Source of the DNA: Amycolatopsis orientalis DSM 40040 = KCTC 9412
GTDB taxonomy: Bacteria; Actinomycetota; Actinomycetes; Mycobacteriales; Pseudonocardiaceae
NCBI RefSeq assembly: GCF_000478275.1
Contig: NZ_ASJB01000083.1
Span: 248,001 to 312,000, forward strand
Reading direction: 5' to 3'
Length of the DNA: 64,000 bases
Part shown: positions 24,182-31,814 of the stretch, piece by piece
How the letters are laid out: each line of letters opens with the position of its first letter
Position numbering within the stretch: position 1 is the stretch's first letter
Position numbers and translations under genes: made by a program
Notes under the pieces: model-generated
Databases searched by the model: none
The model's input: only the letters and a program-made list of their open reading frames with translations
Told to the model about the DNA's origin: nothing

Positions 24182-25516
24182 ATGAGCACGAAGGAACCCG
24201 CGACGAAGCGGGACCGGACCCATTACCTCTACATCGCCGTCATCGTGGCGGTGGCGCTCGGCATCGCCGTCGGCATCCTGTTCCCCGCCCTCGGCAAGGA
24301 ACTGAAGCCGCTCGGCACCGGTTTCGTGAACCTGATCAAGATGATGATCTCGCCGATCATCTTCTGCACGATCGTGCTCGGCGTCGGCTCGGTGGCGAAG
24401 GCCGCGAAGGTCGGCCGCGTCGGCGGGCTCGCGATCGGCTACTTCCTGGTGATGTCGACGGTCGCGCTGGTCATCGGCCTGGTCGTCGGCAACATCCTGC
24501 AGCCCGGCACCGGCCTGCACCTGACCCCGGAGATCGCCCAGAAGGGCCAGGGCCAGATCGCCAAGAGCGAGGGCACGGTCGAGTTCCTGCTCGGCATCAT
24601 CCCGAAGACCCTGGTCTCGGCGTTCACCGAGGGCGAGGTGCTGCAGACGCTGCTGGTCGCGCTGCTCGCCGGGTTCGCGCTGCAGAAACTGGGCACGAAG
24701 GGCGAGCCGATCCGCCGCGGGATCGAGCACATCCAGCGGCTCGTGTTCCGGATCCTGGCGATGATCATGTGGGCGGCCCCGGTCGGCGCGTTCGGCGCGA
24801 TCGCCGCCGTCGTCGGTGAGACCGGCTGGAAGGCGCTGCAGAGCCTCGCGGTGATCATGCTCGGCTTCTACATCACCTGCGCGCTGTTCGTGTTCGTGGT
24901 GCTCGGGCTGATCATCGGCCTGCTGGCCAGGGTCAACATCTTCAAGCTGCTGAAGTACCTCGGCCGCGAGTTCCTGCTGATCCTCTCGACGTCGTCGTCG
25001 GAATCGGCGCTGCCGCGGCTGATCGCGAAGATGGAGCACGCCGGCGTCTCCAAACCGGTCGTCGGGATCACCGTGCCGACCGGGTACTCGTTCAACCTCG
25101 ACGGCACCGCGATCTACCTGACGATGGCGTCCATCTTCATCGCCGACGCACTCGACAAACCGCTGACGATCGGCGAGCAGATCTCCCTGCTGGTGTTCAT
25201 GATCATCGCGTCGAAGGGCGCGGCCGGGGTCACCGGCGCCGGGCTCGCGACGCTGGCGGGCGGGCTGTCCTCGCACCGGCCGGAGCTGGTGGACGGCGTC
25301 GGGTTCATCGTCGGCATCGACCGGTTCATGTCCGAGGCCCGCGCGCTGACGAACTTCGCGGGCAACGCCGTCGCGACCGTGCTCATCGGCACCTGGACCA
25401 AGGAGATCGACCGCGAGCAGCTCGACCGGACCCTGAACGGCGAGTCGCCGTTCGACGAAACGACGCTGCTCGACGAACATTCGAGTGAAGCCGATGCGGA
25501 ATCGGGTAAGAAGTAG
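24182..25516 (+). CDS. Dicarboxylate/amino acid:cation symporter (DctA/GltP family)
   Basis: A 444-residue member of the dicarboxylate/amino acid:cation symporter family. Diagnostic stretches are the serine-rich STSSSESALPRL (near 269-280, re-entrant loop), VPTGYSFNLDGTAIYLTMA (near 299-317) and the later SKGAAGVTGAG. About eight membrane segments are visible. Proteins of this family import C4-dicarboxylates, glutamate or aspartate with protons or sodium. It is transcribed away from the acyl-CoA dehydrogenase; AACCTGT occurs twice 20 bp apart (24132-24138, 24152-24158) in the shared promoter region. The C-terminus is hydrophilic. Confidence 0.9.
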   Translation: MSTKEPATKRDRTHYLYIAVIVAVALGIAVGILFPALGKELKPLGTGFVNLIKMMISPIIFCTIVLGVGSVAKAAKVGRVGGLAIGYFLVMSTVALVIGLVVGNILQPGTGLHLTPEIAQKGQGQIAKSEGTVEFLLGIIPKTLVSAFTEGEVLQTLLVALLAGFALQKLGTKGEPIRRGIEHIQRLVFRILAMIMWAAPVGAFGAIAAVVGETGWKALQSLAVIMLGFYITCALFVFVVLGLIIGLLARVNIFKLLKYLGREFLLILSTSSSESALPRLIAKMEHAGVSKPVVGITVPTGYSFNLDGTAIYLTMASIFIADALDKPLTIGEQISLLVFMIIASKGAAGVTGAGLATLAGGLSSHRPELVDGVGFIVGIDRFMSEARALTNFAGNAVATVLIGTWTKEIDREQLDRTLNGESPFDETTLLDEHSSEADAESGKK

Positions 25517-25518
25517 AT

Positions 25519-26208
25519 GTGATCGAATGTGCGGTCCGCTGGTCCCCGCCCCTGCCCGCCGAACCCCGGTTCCTGGCCCTGCTCGACGAGCTTGAGCAAG
25601 GCCGGTACGACACCTATCGCCAGGACATCGACAAACGCCGGTTCCTGACCGGCCGGGTGCTGGCGAAGACCGTCACCGCCGAGCGGCTCGGCCTGGCCGT
25701 CGAGGAGGTAAGCTTCGACGCGACCTGCGACGACTGCGGGAAACCGCACGGCCGCCCTCGGGTGCCCGGCGCGCCGCTGATGCTGTCGATCTCGCATTCC
25801 GGCGACCTCATCGGCGTCGCGGCCACCGCGGGCACGCCGGTCGGCCTCGACGTCGAGACCGCCACGAGGCGCGCCGACGATTCGCTCATCGAGTACGCGC
25901 TGAGCCCGGCCGAGCAGGCGGCGGTGTCCGGTCTGCTCGCCGAGCAGCGGACGACGGCGTTCTTCACGTACTGGACGCGCAAGGAAGCCGTCATGAAGGC
26001 GACCGGGAAGGGACTGAAGATCCCGCTGCAGAGCATCACGTTCTCCGGCCACGACGAGGCGGCGCGGCTGGTCTCGTCGGGCGACGCGGCCCTGGACCCG
26101 GCGCGGACGCGGCTCGTGGACCTGAAGGCGGCCGAGGGCTACCGGGCCGCCGTCGCGCTGCTCACGTCCGACGAAATCTCGGTCACCGAAGACTTCACGA
26201 CCCTCTGA
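25519..26208 (+). CDS. Sfp-type 4'-phosphopantetheinyl transferase
   Basis: A 229-residue phosphopantetheinyl transferase. The two magnesium/CoA motifs are VGLDVET near residues 111-117 and YWTRKEAVMKATGKGLK near 153-169; the earlier LMLSISHSGDL (about 90-100) is the conserved SHS/T region. It transfers phosphopantetheine from CoA to carrier proteins, typically of nonribosomal peptide or polyketide synthases. It starts at GTG 25519, three bases after the symporter stop, and overlaps the convergent isochorismate synthase by 14 bp. No synthase gene is in the window, so it would act in trans. Confidence 0.9.
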   Translation: MIECAVRWSPPLPAEPRFLALLDELEQGRYDTYRQDIDKRRFLTGRVLAKTVTAERLGLAVEEVSFDATCDDCGKPHGRPRVPGAPLMLSISHSGDLIGVAATAGTPVGLDVETATRRADDSLIEYALSPAEQAAVSGLLAEQRTTAFFTYWTRKEAVMKATGKGLKIPLQSITFSGHDEAARLVSSGDAALDPARTRLVDLKAAEGYRAAVALLTSDEISVTEDFTTL

Positions 26209-27352
26209 TCTCCAGGCCCATCGCGGCGAGCAGGGTGCGGAACTTCGCCGACGTCTCGTCCAGCTCCGTCCGGGGGTCGGACGCGGGCACGATGCCACCA
26301 CCGGCGTACAGCCGCATCGAGGTGTCGGCGATCTCCGCGCACCGGATCCCGACGGCCCATTCGCCGTCTCCGGCCGCGTCGACCCATCCGACGGCTCCCG
26401 CGTAGTACGCGCGGTCGAACGGCTCGAGCTCCCCCACCAGCGAGCGCGCCGCGGCGGTCGGCGTCCCGCAGACCGCGGGCGTCGGATGCAGCGCGGCGGC
26501 GAGGTCCAGCGCGGTGACGTCCTGATCGATCAGCTCACCGGTGACGGTCGTCGAGAGATGCCAGATCGCCGGCGTCGAGACCAGCTCCGGGCCGCGGACG
26601 TCGAGCGTGCGGCAGAACGGCCGCAGGGTTTCGACGACGGATTCCACCACCACGGCGTGTTCGACGTGGTCCTTTTCGGACGCCAGCAGCGTCTCACCAT
26701 TCGCCTTGTCGATCGCCGGGTCTGCCGACCGGGGCATCGACCCGGCATGCGGCCTGGACAGGACCGAGCCGCCGGTACGGGACACCAGGAGTTCGGGGGT
26801 GGCGCCGACGAGCGTGCGCCCGCCGGGCAACTGCACGGCGTAGGTGGTGTGGCGGGGGTTCCCGTTCGCCAGGTTCCGGACGACGTGGTCGACCGGTACG
26901 GCCTCGGCGAAGTCGAGATCGAGCGCGCGGGCCAGCACGACCTTGCGCAGGTCCCGGTCGCTCAGCGCCGATACGGCCGCGCGGACGGCGGCCAGATGCG
27001 CCTCCGGCTCGGGTACCGGCGTGACCTTCACCGGCCGTGGAAGCGCGGTGCGCGGCGGAACGGCCGCATGGTCGGAGGAGGCGCGAAGGACCACGCGGGG
27101 CAAGACCAGATGACCCGGCGTGCCCGTGCCCTCACTGGTGTCGAAGGGCAGCACACCCACCGCGACCGGGACACCCGAGTCGGCGAACAGCCCCGGTAGC
27201 GCCCGGGACAGCCGTGCCGGATCGGTGTCGGTCACGGTGGTCGCGGCACCGCTCGCGAGGAGCGCGTGCCGGGCCGTGGCCAGGAGGAAGTCGCCCCGCG
27301 TATAGCGGGCGGCCAGGTCTGCCGGGGTCGCCGGTGCGGTACTGGTCGTCAC
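26195..27352 (-). CDS. Isochorismate synthase (DhbC/EntC/MenF type)
   Basis: A 385-residue chorismate-utilising enzyme. Conserved stretches are KVVLARALDLDF near residues 137-148, LVGATPELLVSR near 182-193, HAGSMPRS, LHPTPAVCGTPTAAA near 289-303, YYAGAVGWVDAAGDGEWAVG near 316-335 and AGGGIVPASDP. It turns chorismate into isochorismate, the entry to catecholate siderophores, salicylate or menaquinone. The convergent phosphopantetheinyl transferase makes a siderophore role attractive, though no other siderophore gene is visible. The start is GTG 27352 (VTTSTAPA); the ORF is open to 27424 without a better ribosome site. Confidence 0.9.
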   Translation of the reverse strand: MTTSTAPATPADLAARYTRGDFLLATARHALLASGAATTVTDTDPARLSRALPGLFADSGVPVAVGVLPFDTSEGTGTPGHLVLPRVVLRASSDHAAVPPRTALPRPVKVTPVPEPEAHLAAVRAAVSALSDRDLRKVVLARALDLDFAEAVPVDHVVRNLANGNPRHTTYAVQLPGGRTLVGATPELLVSRTGGSVLSRPHAGSMPRSADPAIDKANGETLLASEKDHVEHAVVVESVVETLRPFCRTLDVRGPELVSTPAIWHLSTTVTGELIDQDVTALDLAAALHPTPAVCGTPTAAARSLVGELEPFDRAYYAGAVGWVDAAGDGEWAVGIRCAEIADTSMRLYAGGGIVPASDPRTELDETSAKFRTLLAAMGLEIRGS

Positions 27353-27381
27353 CCCACCAGCGTCCCAGGCTCCGGCTGAGA

Positions 27382-27434
27382 CCAGGGGAAAGTGTTGCCC
27401 GGACAACAGCCACTCGGGCGACACCTTCCCCTGG
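27382..27434. terminator. Inverted repeat after the mIHF gene
   Basis: The arms CCAGGGGAAAGTGTTGCCCG (27382-27401) and CGGGCGACACCTTCCCCTGG (27415-27434) pair at 18 of 20 positions around a 13-base loop. It lies 28 bp past the mIHF stop and 30 bp upstream of the isochorismate synthase GTG, so it is either the mIHF terminator or an operator of the synthase gene. Confidence 0.5.
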
Positions 27435-27461
27435 ACAGCCCGTGTGACCTGGGCGGAAGCG

Positions 27462-27773
27462 TTACTTCAGCGCCTCGAGGAGGGCCTCGCGCTGCCGCTC
27501 GCCCAGGCCGGCGGCACGCCGGTCGGGGTCGATCCCGGCCTGCTCCAGCAGGGCGGCGACCTTGACCGCGCCCAGGCCGGGCACGGCCTTCAGCAGCTGC
27601 GTGACCTTCGTCTTGCCGATGGTCTTGTTCTCCTTGGCCTGCTTGAGCACCTTGTCGATGCTCTCCTTGCCGGACTTGATCGACGCAAGCAGCTCGGAGC
27701 GCGCCTTGCGAGCCTCAGCCGCCTTGGCGAGGGCATCGGCGCGCTGCTCCGGAGTCAACGTGGGCAGAGCCAA
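27462..27773 (-). CDS. Actinobacterial-type integration host factor, apparent extra copy
   Basis: A 103-residue basic protein with the mIHF/sIHF layout. It has the N-terminal MALPTLTPEQRADALAKAAE, a helical linker, then the helix-two-turns-helix DNA-binding region IGKTKVTQLLKAVPGLGAVK (residues 52-71) and GIDPDRRAAGLGERQREAL. mIHF bends DNA and shapes the nucleoid. Typical copies read IGKMKVSALLE...GVGKVRA here and lie next to gmk (guanylate kinase); this one differs at several of those positions and has no gmk beside it, so it may be a paralogue. The start codon is TTG (27773), with AAAGGA eight bases upstream. Confidence 0.85.
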   Translation of the reverse strand: MALPTLTPEQRADALAKAAEARKARSELLASIKSGKESIDKVLKQAKENKTIGKTKVTQLLKAVPGLGAVKVAALLEQAGIDPDRRAAGLGERQREALLEALK

Positions 27774-28215
27774 CGTAGTAGTCCTTTCATCTCAGGTCTC
27801 CGCTTTCGCGGCCGACGGCCATTTACCCGTGCTTGCAGCCGCAAGCGCTGGCCAGCCGTCTCTGTACCACGGCCCCAGTAAACGCCACCTGTTCCGTGGC
27901 CGTGAAACCGACACGCACTTATTACCCCTCGACCACGCCATGGGCAACCCGCCCCAGCCTGCGGAAACACGCCTTTCGGGCGGCGTTGCGATGGTGTTCA
28001 TCACCCTTATGAGCGATGCCAGGGCTTCGCACTGTTAGCCATTTTTCGTTTGGCGGTAAGAAAAAGACGAATTATTGACGATCTTGACCCGAACCGGCGA
28101 ACACCCGTTAGCGCGACACTGTGACCGAACGGTTGCCTTCGACGTTACTGCCCAAGTCACTGGGTCCGGTCTAATGTCCCAGTTCACCGGAGAACGAGCA
28201 CCACGGGAGTACGCG
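27774..28215. promoter_or_regulatory. 442-bp divergent promoter region between the mIHF gene and an acyl-CoA ligase
   Basis: No gene is supported here. Near the mIHF side is an imperfect hairpin whose tip is GCTTGC-AGCC-GCAAGC (27831-27846) and whose base pairs GACGGCC with parts of GGCCAGCCGTC, so it may form a structured 5' leader of the mIHF transcript. The AT-rich stretch 28038-28080 (with ATTTTTCG and GAATTATTG) probably holds the ligase promoter, over 100 bases before the ATG at 28216. An in-frame ORF to 28075 exists but without a start signal. Confidence 0.45.
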
Positions 28216-29853
28216 ATGTTGAGCACGATGCAGGACGGACAGCTGTCGTTGGCCAGGCTGCTCCGCCACGGCACGACGGTGCACTCCGAGAGCGAGGTGA
28301 TCACCTGGACCGGTTCAGAAGCCCGGCGCGAGACCTACGGTGAGCTCGGCAAGCACGCCGCGCGACTGGCGAACGCGCTCCGCAGCCTGGGCATCACCGG
28401 CGACCAGCGCGTCGGCACGTTCATGTGGAACAACGCCGAGCACATGGCCGCCTACCTGGCGATCCCCGCCATGGGCGCGGTGCTGCACACGCTGAACATC
28501 CGGCTGTTCCCGGAGCAGCTCGTCTTCGTCGCCAACCACGCCGAGGACCAGGTCGTCATCGTCGACGGCACGCTGGTCCCGCTGCTGGCCAAGCAGCTGT
28601 CCGAGCTGAAGACCGTGCGTCACGTCATCGTGGCCAACGGCGACCCCTCCACCCTTCCGGCGCCCGAAGGCGTCCAGGTGCACTCCTACGGCGAGCTGCT
28701 GGCGGGGCAGCCGGACACCTTCGACTGGCCCGAGGTGGACGAGCGGTCGGCCGCCGCGATGTGTTACACCTCGGGCACCACGGGTGACCCGAAGGGCGTC
28801 GCGTACTCCCACCGGTCGATCTGGCTGCACTCGATGCAGGTCACCATGTCCGACAGCATGCGGCTGGCCCAGCACGACAAGGCGCTCGCCATCGTCCCGA
28901 TGTTCCACGCGATGGCCTGGGGCATGCCGTACGCGGCGATGATGGTCGGCGCCTCGCTGCTGATGCCGGACAGGTTCCTCCAGCCCGCCCCCATCGCACA
29001 GATGCTCGACGCGGAGAAGCCGACCTTCGCCGGCGCCGTTCCCACCATCTGGCAGGGCCTGCTCTCCCACCTCGACGCGAACCCCCAGGACATCTCGCAT
29101 CTGCGGGAGGTCGTGGTCGGCGGTTCGGCCGCGCCGCCGTCGCTGATGCACGCGTTCGAAGACCGCTACAACGTGCCGATCCTGCACGCGTGGGGCATGA
29201 CCGAGACGTCGCCGCTGGGCAGCGTCGCGCGTCCCCCGGCGGCCGCGACCGGCGAGAAGGCCTGGGAGTACCGCTACACGCAGGGCCGGTTCCCGGCGTC
29301 CGTCAGCGCCAGGCTGATCGGCGACAACGGCGAGGAACTGCCGTGGGACAACGAAAGCGTCGGCGAACTGGAGGTACAGGGTCCGTGGATCGCGGCGTCG
29401 TACTACAGCGGTACGTCCGGTGACGAGCTCGACCCGGAGAAGTTCCACGACGGCTGGCTGCGCACCGGCGACGTCGGCAAGATCAGCCCGGACGGCTATC
29501 TCACGCTGACCGACCGCGCGAAGGACGTCATCAAGTCCGGCGGCGAATGGATCTCGTCGGTGGATCTGGAGAACCAGGTGATGGCGCATCCGGCGGTGGC
29601 CGAAGCGGCCGTCGTCGGCATCCCCGACGAGAAGTGGGACGAACGCCCGCTGGTGGCCGTCGTGGTGAAGGAAGGCCAGAGCGTCACCGCCGAGGAACTG
29701 CGCGAGTTCCTGGCGGACAAGGTCGCGAAGTGGCAGCTGCCGGAGAATTGGACCTTTGTGGACGAAGTCCCCAAGACCAGTGTCGGCAAGTTCGACAAGA
29801 AGCGGCTGCGGGCATTCCACGCCGCGGGCAAGCTCGACATCAGTCAGCTCTAA
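28216..29853 (+). CDS. Medium/long-chain fatty acyl-CoA ligase (AlkK/FadD type)
   Basis: A 545-residue ANL ligase. The ATP loop is CYTSGTTGDPKG near residues 179-190; WGMTETSP (about 326-333), GWLRTGDVGKISPDGYLTLTDRAKD (two stretches, about 413-437) and the C-terminal lysine in KTSVGKFDKK follow. The mid-part IVPMFHAMAWGMPYA is typical of the AlkK/ACSM-like medium- to long-chain group. It activates fatty acids for oxidation or lipid synthesis. ATG 28216 has GGGAG upstream. A palindrome 28 bp after the stop probably ends transcription. Confidence 0.9.
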   Translation: MLSTMQDGQLSLARLLRHGTTVHSESEVITWTGSEARRETYGELGKHAARLANALRSLGITGDQRVGTFMWNNAEHMAAYLAIPAMGAVLHTLNIRLFPEQLVFVANHAEDQVVIVDGTLVPLLAKQLSELKTVRHVIVANGDPSTLPAPEGVQVHSYGELLAGQPDTFDWPEVDERSAAAMCYTSGTTGDPKGVAYSHRSIWLHSMQVTMSDSMRLAQHDKALAIVPMFHAMAWGMPYAAMMVGASLLMPDRFLQPAPIAQMLDAEKPTFAGAVPTIWQGLLSHLDANPQDISHLREVVVGGSAAPPSLMHAFEDRYNVPILHAWGMTETSPLGSVARPPAAATGEKAWEYRYTQGRFPASVSARLIGDNGEELPWDNESVGELEVQGPWIAASYYSGTSGDELDPEKFHDGWLRTGDVGKISPDGYLTLTDRAKDVIKSGGEWISSVDLENQVMAHPAVAEAAVVGIPDEKWDERPLVAVVVKEGQSVTAEELREFLADKVAKWQLPENWTFVDEVPKTSVGKFDKKRLRAFHAAGKLDISQL

Positions 29854-29881
29854 CGGGTTAATCTCCCGCGCGCCTGCCCTT

Positions 29882-29930
29882 CCGTGAAGCGCATCTTGAG
29901 GGACGCTGTCCCCCAAGATGCGCTTCACGG
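29882..29930. terminator. 23-bp inverted repeat after the acyl-CoA ligase
   Basis: Two 23-base arms (29882-29904, 29908-29930) built on GTGAAGCGCATCTTG pair with a single A-C mismatch around the loop GCT. It lies between codirectional genes, 21 bp before the solute-binding protein start. Ends of the GTGAAG/CTTCAC type recur at 46529-46583. Confidence 0.7.
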
Positions 29931-29951
29931 CTTTGGCGAAGGGTTTCATTG

Positions 29952-31214
29952 GTGCGTAAGACAAGCAGGCGCGCGTTCCTGGCGCTGGCGGGAGCGACCG
30001 CGCTCTCCGCCTGCGGGTCCAACACCGTCCAATCGGGAAAACCACCGCCTTCCACGGCCTACTCCGCCGCCGCGACCCGGCCGAAACCGAAACCGGTGGA
30101 CCTCTCGCAGTGGTACCACCCGTATCCCGAGCCCGGCGTCCAGGAAGCCGTCACGCGGTACGCGGCCGCGTATCAGAAGGCCAAGGTCGCGGTGCAGTGG
30201 AATGCCGACGACTACGAGGCGAAACTCGGTGCCGCGCTTCAAGCCGGCCCGGTTCCGGACGTCTTCGAAGGGCAGGTCACCCTCGACCGCGTCCGGCAGA
30301 ACCTCCTCGTCCCGCTCGACGACGTCCTCGGGCCGGTGCGCGGCGATTTCGCCCCCTCGGTACTCGCGGCGCAGACCGTCGACGGCAAGACGTACGGGAT
30401 CCCGCAGGCGCTCGACACCCAGGTTCTCTTCTACCGCAAGAGTTTCCTGCAGGAAGCCGGGGTACAGCCGCCGCAGACGCTCGACGAACTCGTCGACGCG
30501 GCGCGGAAACTGTCCAAGGACGGCGTCAAAGGCCTGTTCGCCGGCAACGACGCGGGAGCGGCGGCACTCGCCGGTCCGTTGCTGTGGGCCGCGGGCCTCG
30601 ACTACGTCAAGGACGGCAAATCCGTCGGTTTCGACGATCCGCGCGCCGCGACGGCGTTCGCGAAACTCCGTGACCTCAACGGTTCGCTGCTGCTGGGCGC
30701 CCCGGCGGACTGGGCGGATCCGATCCCGTTCATCGACGGACTCGTCGCGATGCAGTGGACCTGGCTGGGGAACCTGCCGAAGATCCAGGACACGATGAAG
30801 GACGATCTCGGCATCCTGGCCTTCCCTCGGCTCGACGCGGCGGGCGCGCCTTCGGTCCCGGTCAGCTGCTTGAGCGCGATGGTCAACGCGAAGAGCCTGA
30901 ATCCCAACGCCGCCAAGGACTTCGTCCGGTGGTTGTGGCTGGAACGCACCGACTTCCAGCAGGAGTTCGCCACGAAGTTCGGCCCTCATCTGCCCGCACG
31001 GCTGAGCGTGCTCGACAAGCTCACCCCGGCGAACGACGCCGCCCGGCTGGTCAAGGAGAACGGCCGCGCCGCAGGTCCACTGTGGACACCGGCGGCGAAC
31101 ACCGCGCTCGTCGACGCGCTGGGCCGCATCGCCCGTGACGGTGCCGACCCGGTCGCCGAGACGAAGGCCGCGGTCGAAGCCGTCAAAGCCGAACTGGGTC
31201 GCCTGTCCGCGTGA
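29952..31214 (+). CDS. ABC transporter solute-binding lipoprotein, Tat-exported
   Basis: A 420-residue extracellular binding protein of the sugar-type (family 1) fold. The leader has a twin-arginine motif TSRRAFL (residues 4-10) and a lipobox LSAC, lipidated Cys21. Later stretches VPDVFEGQVTLDRVRQNLLV, YGIPQALDTQVLFYRKSFLQ and PQTLDELVDAARKLSKDG are typical of carbohydrate-binding subunits. No permease or ATPase gene is near, so it is an orphan that must work with components encoded elsewhere. The start is GTG 29952, with GAAGGG eight bases upstream. One TCCACTGTGGA site (31076-31086) lies in codons for GPLWT. Confidence 0.87.
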   Translation: MRKTSRRAFLALAGATALSACGSNTVQSGKPPPSTAYSAAATRPKPKPVDLSQWYHPYPEPGVQEAVTRYAAAYQKAKVAVQWNADDYEAKLGAALQAGPVPDVFEGQVTLDRVRQNLLVPLDDVLGPVRGDFAPSVLAAQTVDGKTYGIPQALDTQVLFYRKSFLQEAGVQPPQTLDELVDAARKLSKDGVKGLFAGNDAGAAALAGPLLWAAGLDYVKDGKSVGFDDPRAATAFAKLRDLNGSLLLGAPADWADPIPFIDGLVAMQWTWLGNLPKIQDTMKDDLGILAFPRLDAAGAPSVPVSCLSAMVNAKSLNPNAAKDFVRWLWLERTDFQQEFATKFGPHLPARLSVLDKLTPANDAARLVKENGRAAGPLWTPAANTALVDALGRIARDGADPVAETKAAVEAVKAELGRLSA

Positions 31215-31420
31215 GCCGTCGCGAACGGACGTAGGCGACGATCAGCGCGATCGCCAGGACCACCGCGCCGCCGTCGGTGACCAGCGACGGCAGGAGACCC
31301 GGCCACCCGTGTTCGGCGAACGCCGTCCGGTGCACCTCGAACGGCACGATGACCACGCCGCACGCCTGGGCGGCGTTGACCGCGAGCACCGGCCAGAACA
31401 GCCACCGCCCGCACCGGCTG
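31183..31420 (-). pseudogene. Membrane protein fragment, N-terminus lost
   Basis: An open frame ends at 31183 and reads, from about 31408, CGRWLFWPVLAVNAAQACG, then IVPFEVHRTAFAEHGWPG, then the hydrophobic DGGAVVLAIALIVAYVRSRR and a short polar tail. It looks like the end of a small membrane protein with two helices. Upstream of CGRW the frame hits a stop codon after three more residues and there is no ATG; only an internal GTG (31389) could start a 68-residue product. It overlaps the 3' end of the solute-binding gene and abuts the TetR remnant on the other strand. The parent family is not recognised. Confidence 0.55.
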
Positions 31421-31699
31421 GGTCACATCGAAACGACCGCGCGGATCCTGCTGGAGGCTGGGTTCTCCGAGGCGGACACGGCGGGGATTTCGCGGCTGCT
31501 CACGGCACACGTGCTCGCTTCGGTGGAATCGCTCCCCGCCCGGAAGCCGGACGAAGGGTTTCTCGCACGACTCGCGGCTTTTCCCCACGTGAACAGACTC
31601 GGCCCGGCTTTCGCGAAGCAGGATGGCGAGGATCTGTTCGAACTCGGCGTCGAGGTGATCCTCGGCGGTCTCGAAGCCCGGCTCCGGCTTCGAGGGTGA
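31400..31699 (+). pseudogene. TetR regulator C-terminal fragment
   Basis: The plus-strand frame from about 31400 to the stop at 31699 encodes GHIETTARILLEAGFSEADT, GISRLLTAHVLASVESLP and the end DGEDLFELGVEVILGGLEARL. The spacing and ending (a phenylalanine-led helix finishing GLEARL) are those of the TetR C-terminal ligand domain. No helix-turn-helix or start codon precedes it; upstream bases belong to the opposite-strand fragment. The gene has lost its first half, probably in the same deletion that cut the neighbour. Confidence 0.6.
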
Positions 31700-31706
31700 C
31701 GGCGGA

Positions 31707-31784
31707 GCTGAAGGGCGCTTTCCCCGCATCGCATGCGGTGAAAGCGCCCTTCGCCGCGTGAGATGAGGGGAAGGGGCCCTTCAG
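31707..31784. repeat. Three-arm inverted repeat (third copy of the TGAAGG family)
   Basis: The left arm GCTGAAGGGCGCTTTCCCC (31707-31725) can pair with GAAAGCGCCCTTC (31740-31752) perfectly over 13 bp, or with GGGGAAGGGGCCCTTCAGC (31766-31784) with mismatches. Internal stretches such as TGAGATGAGGGGAA match the 2221-2297 copy. It lies between the TetR remnant and the convergent oxidoreductase gene. Confidence 0.7.
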
Positions 31785-31814
31785 CCCCCCTCGGAACCCC
31801 AGGGTGAGCCCTTC

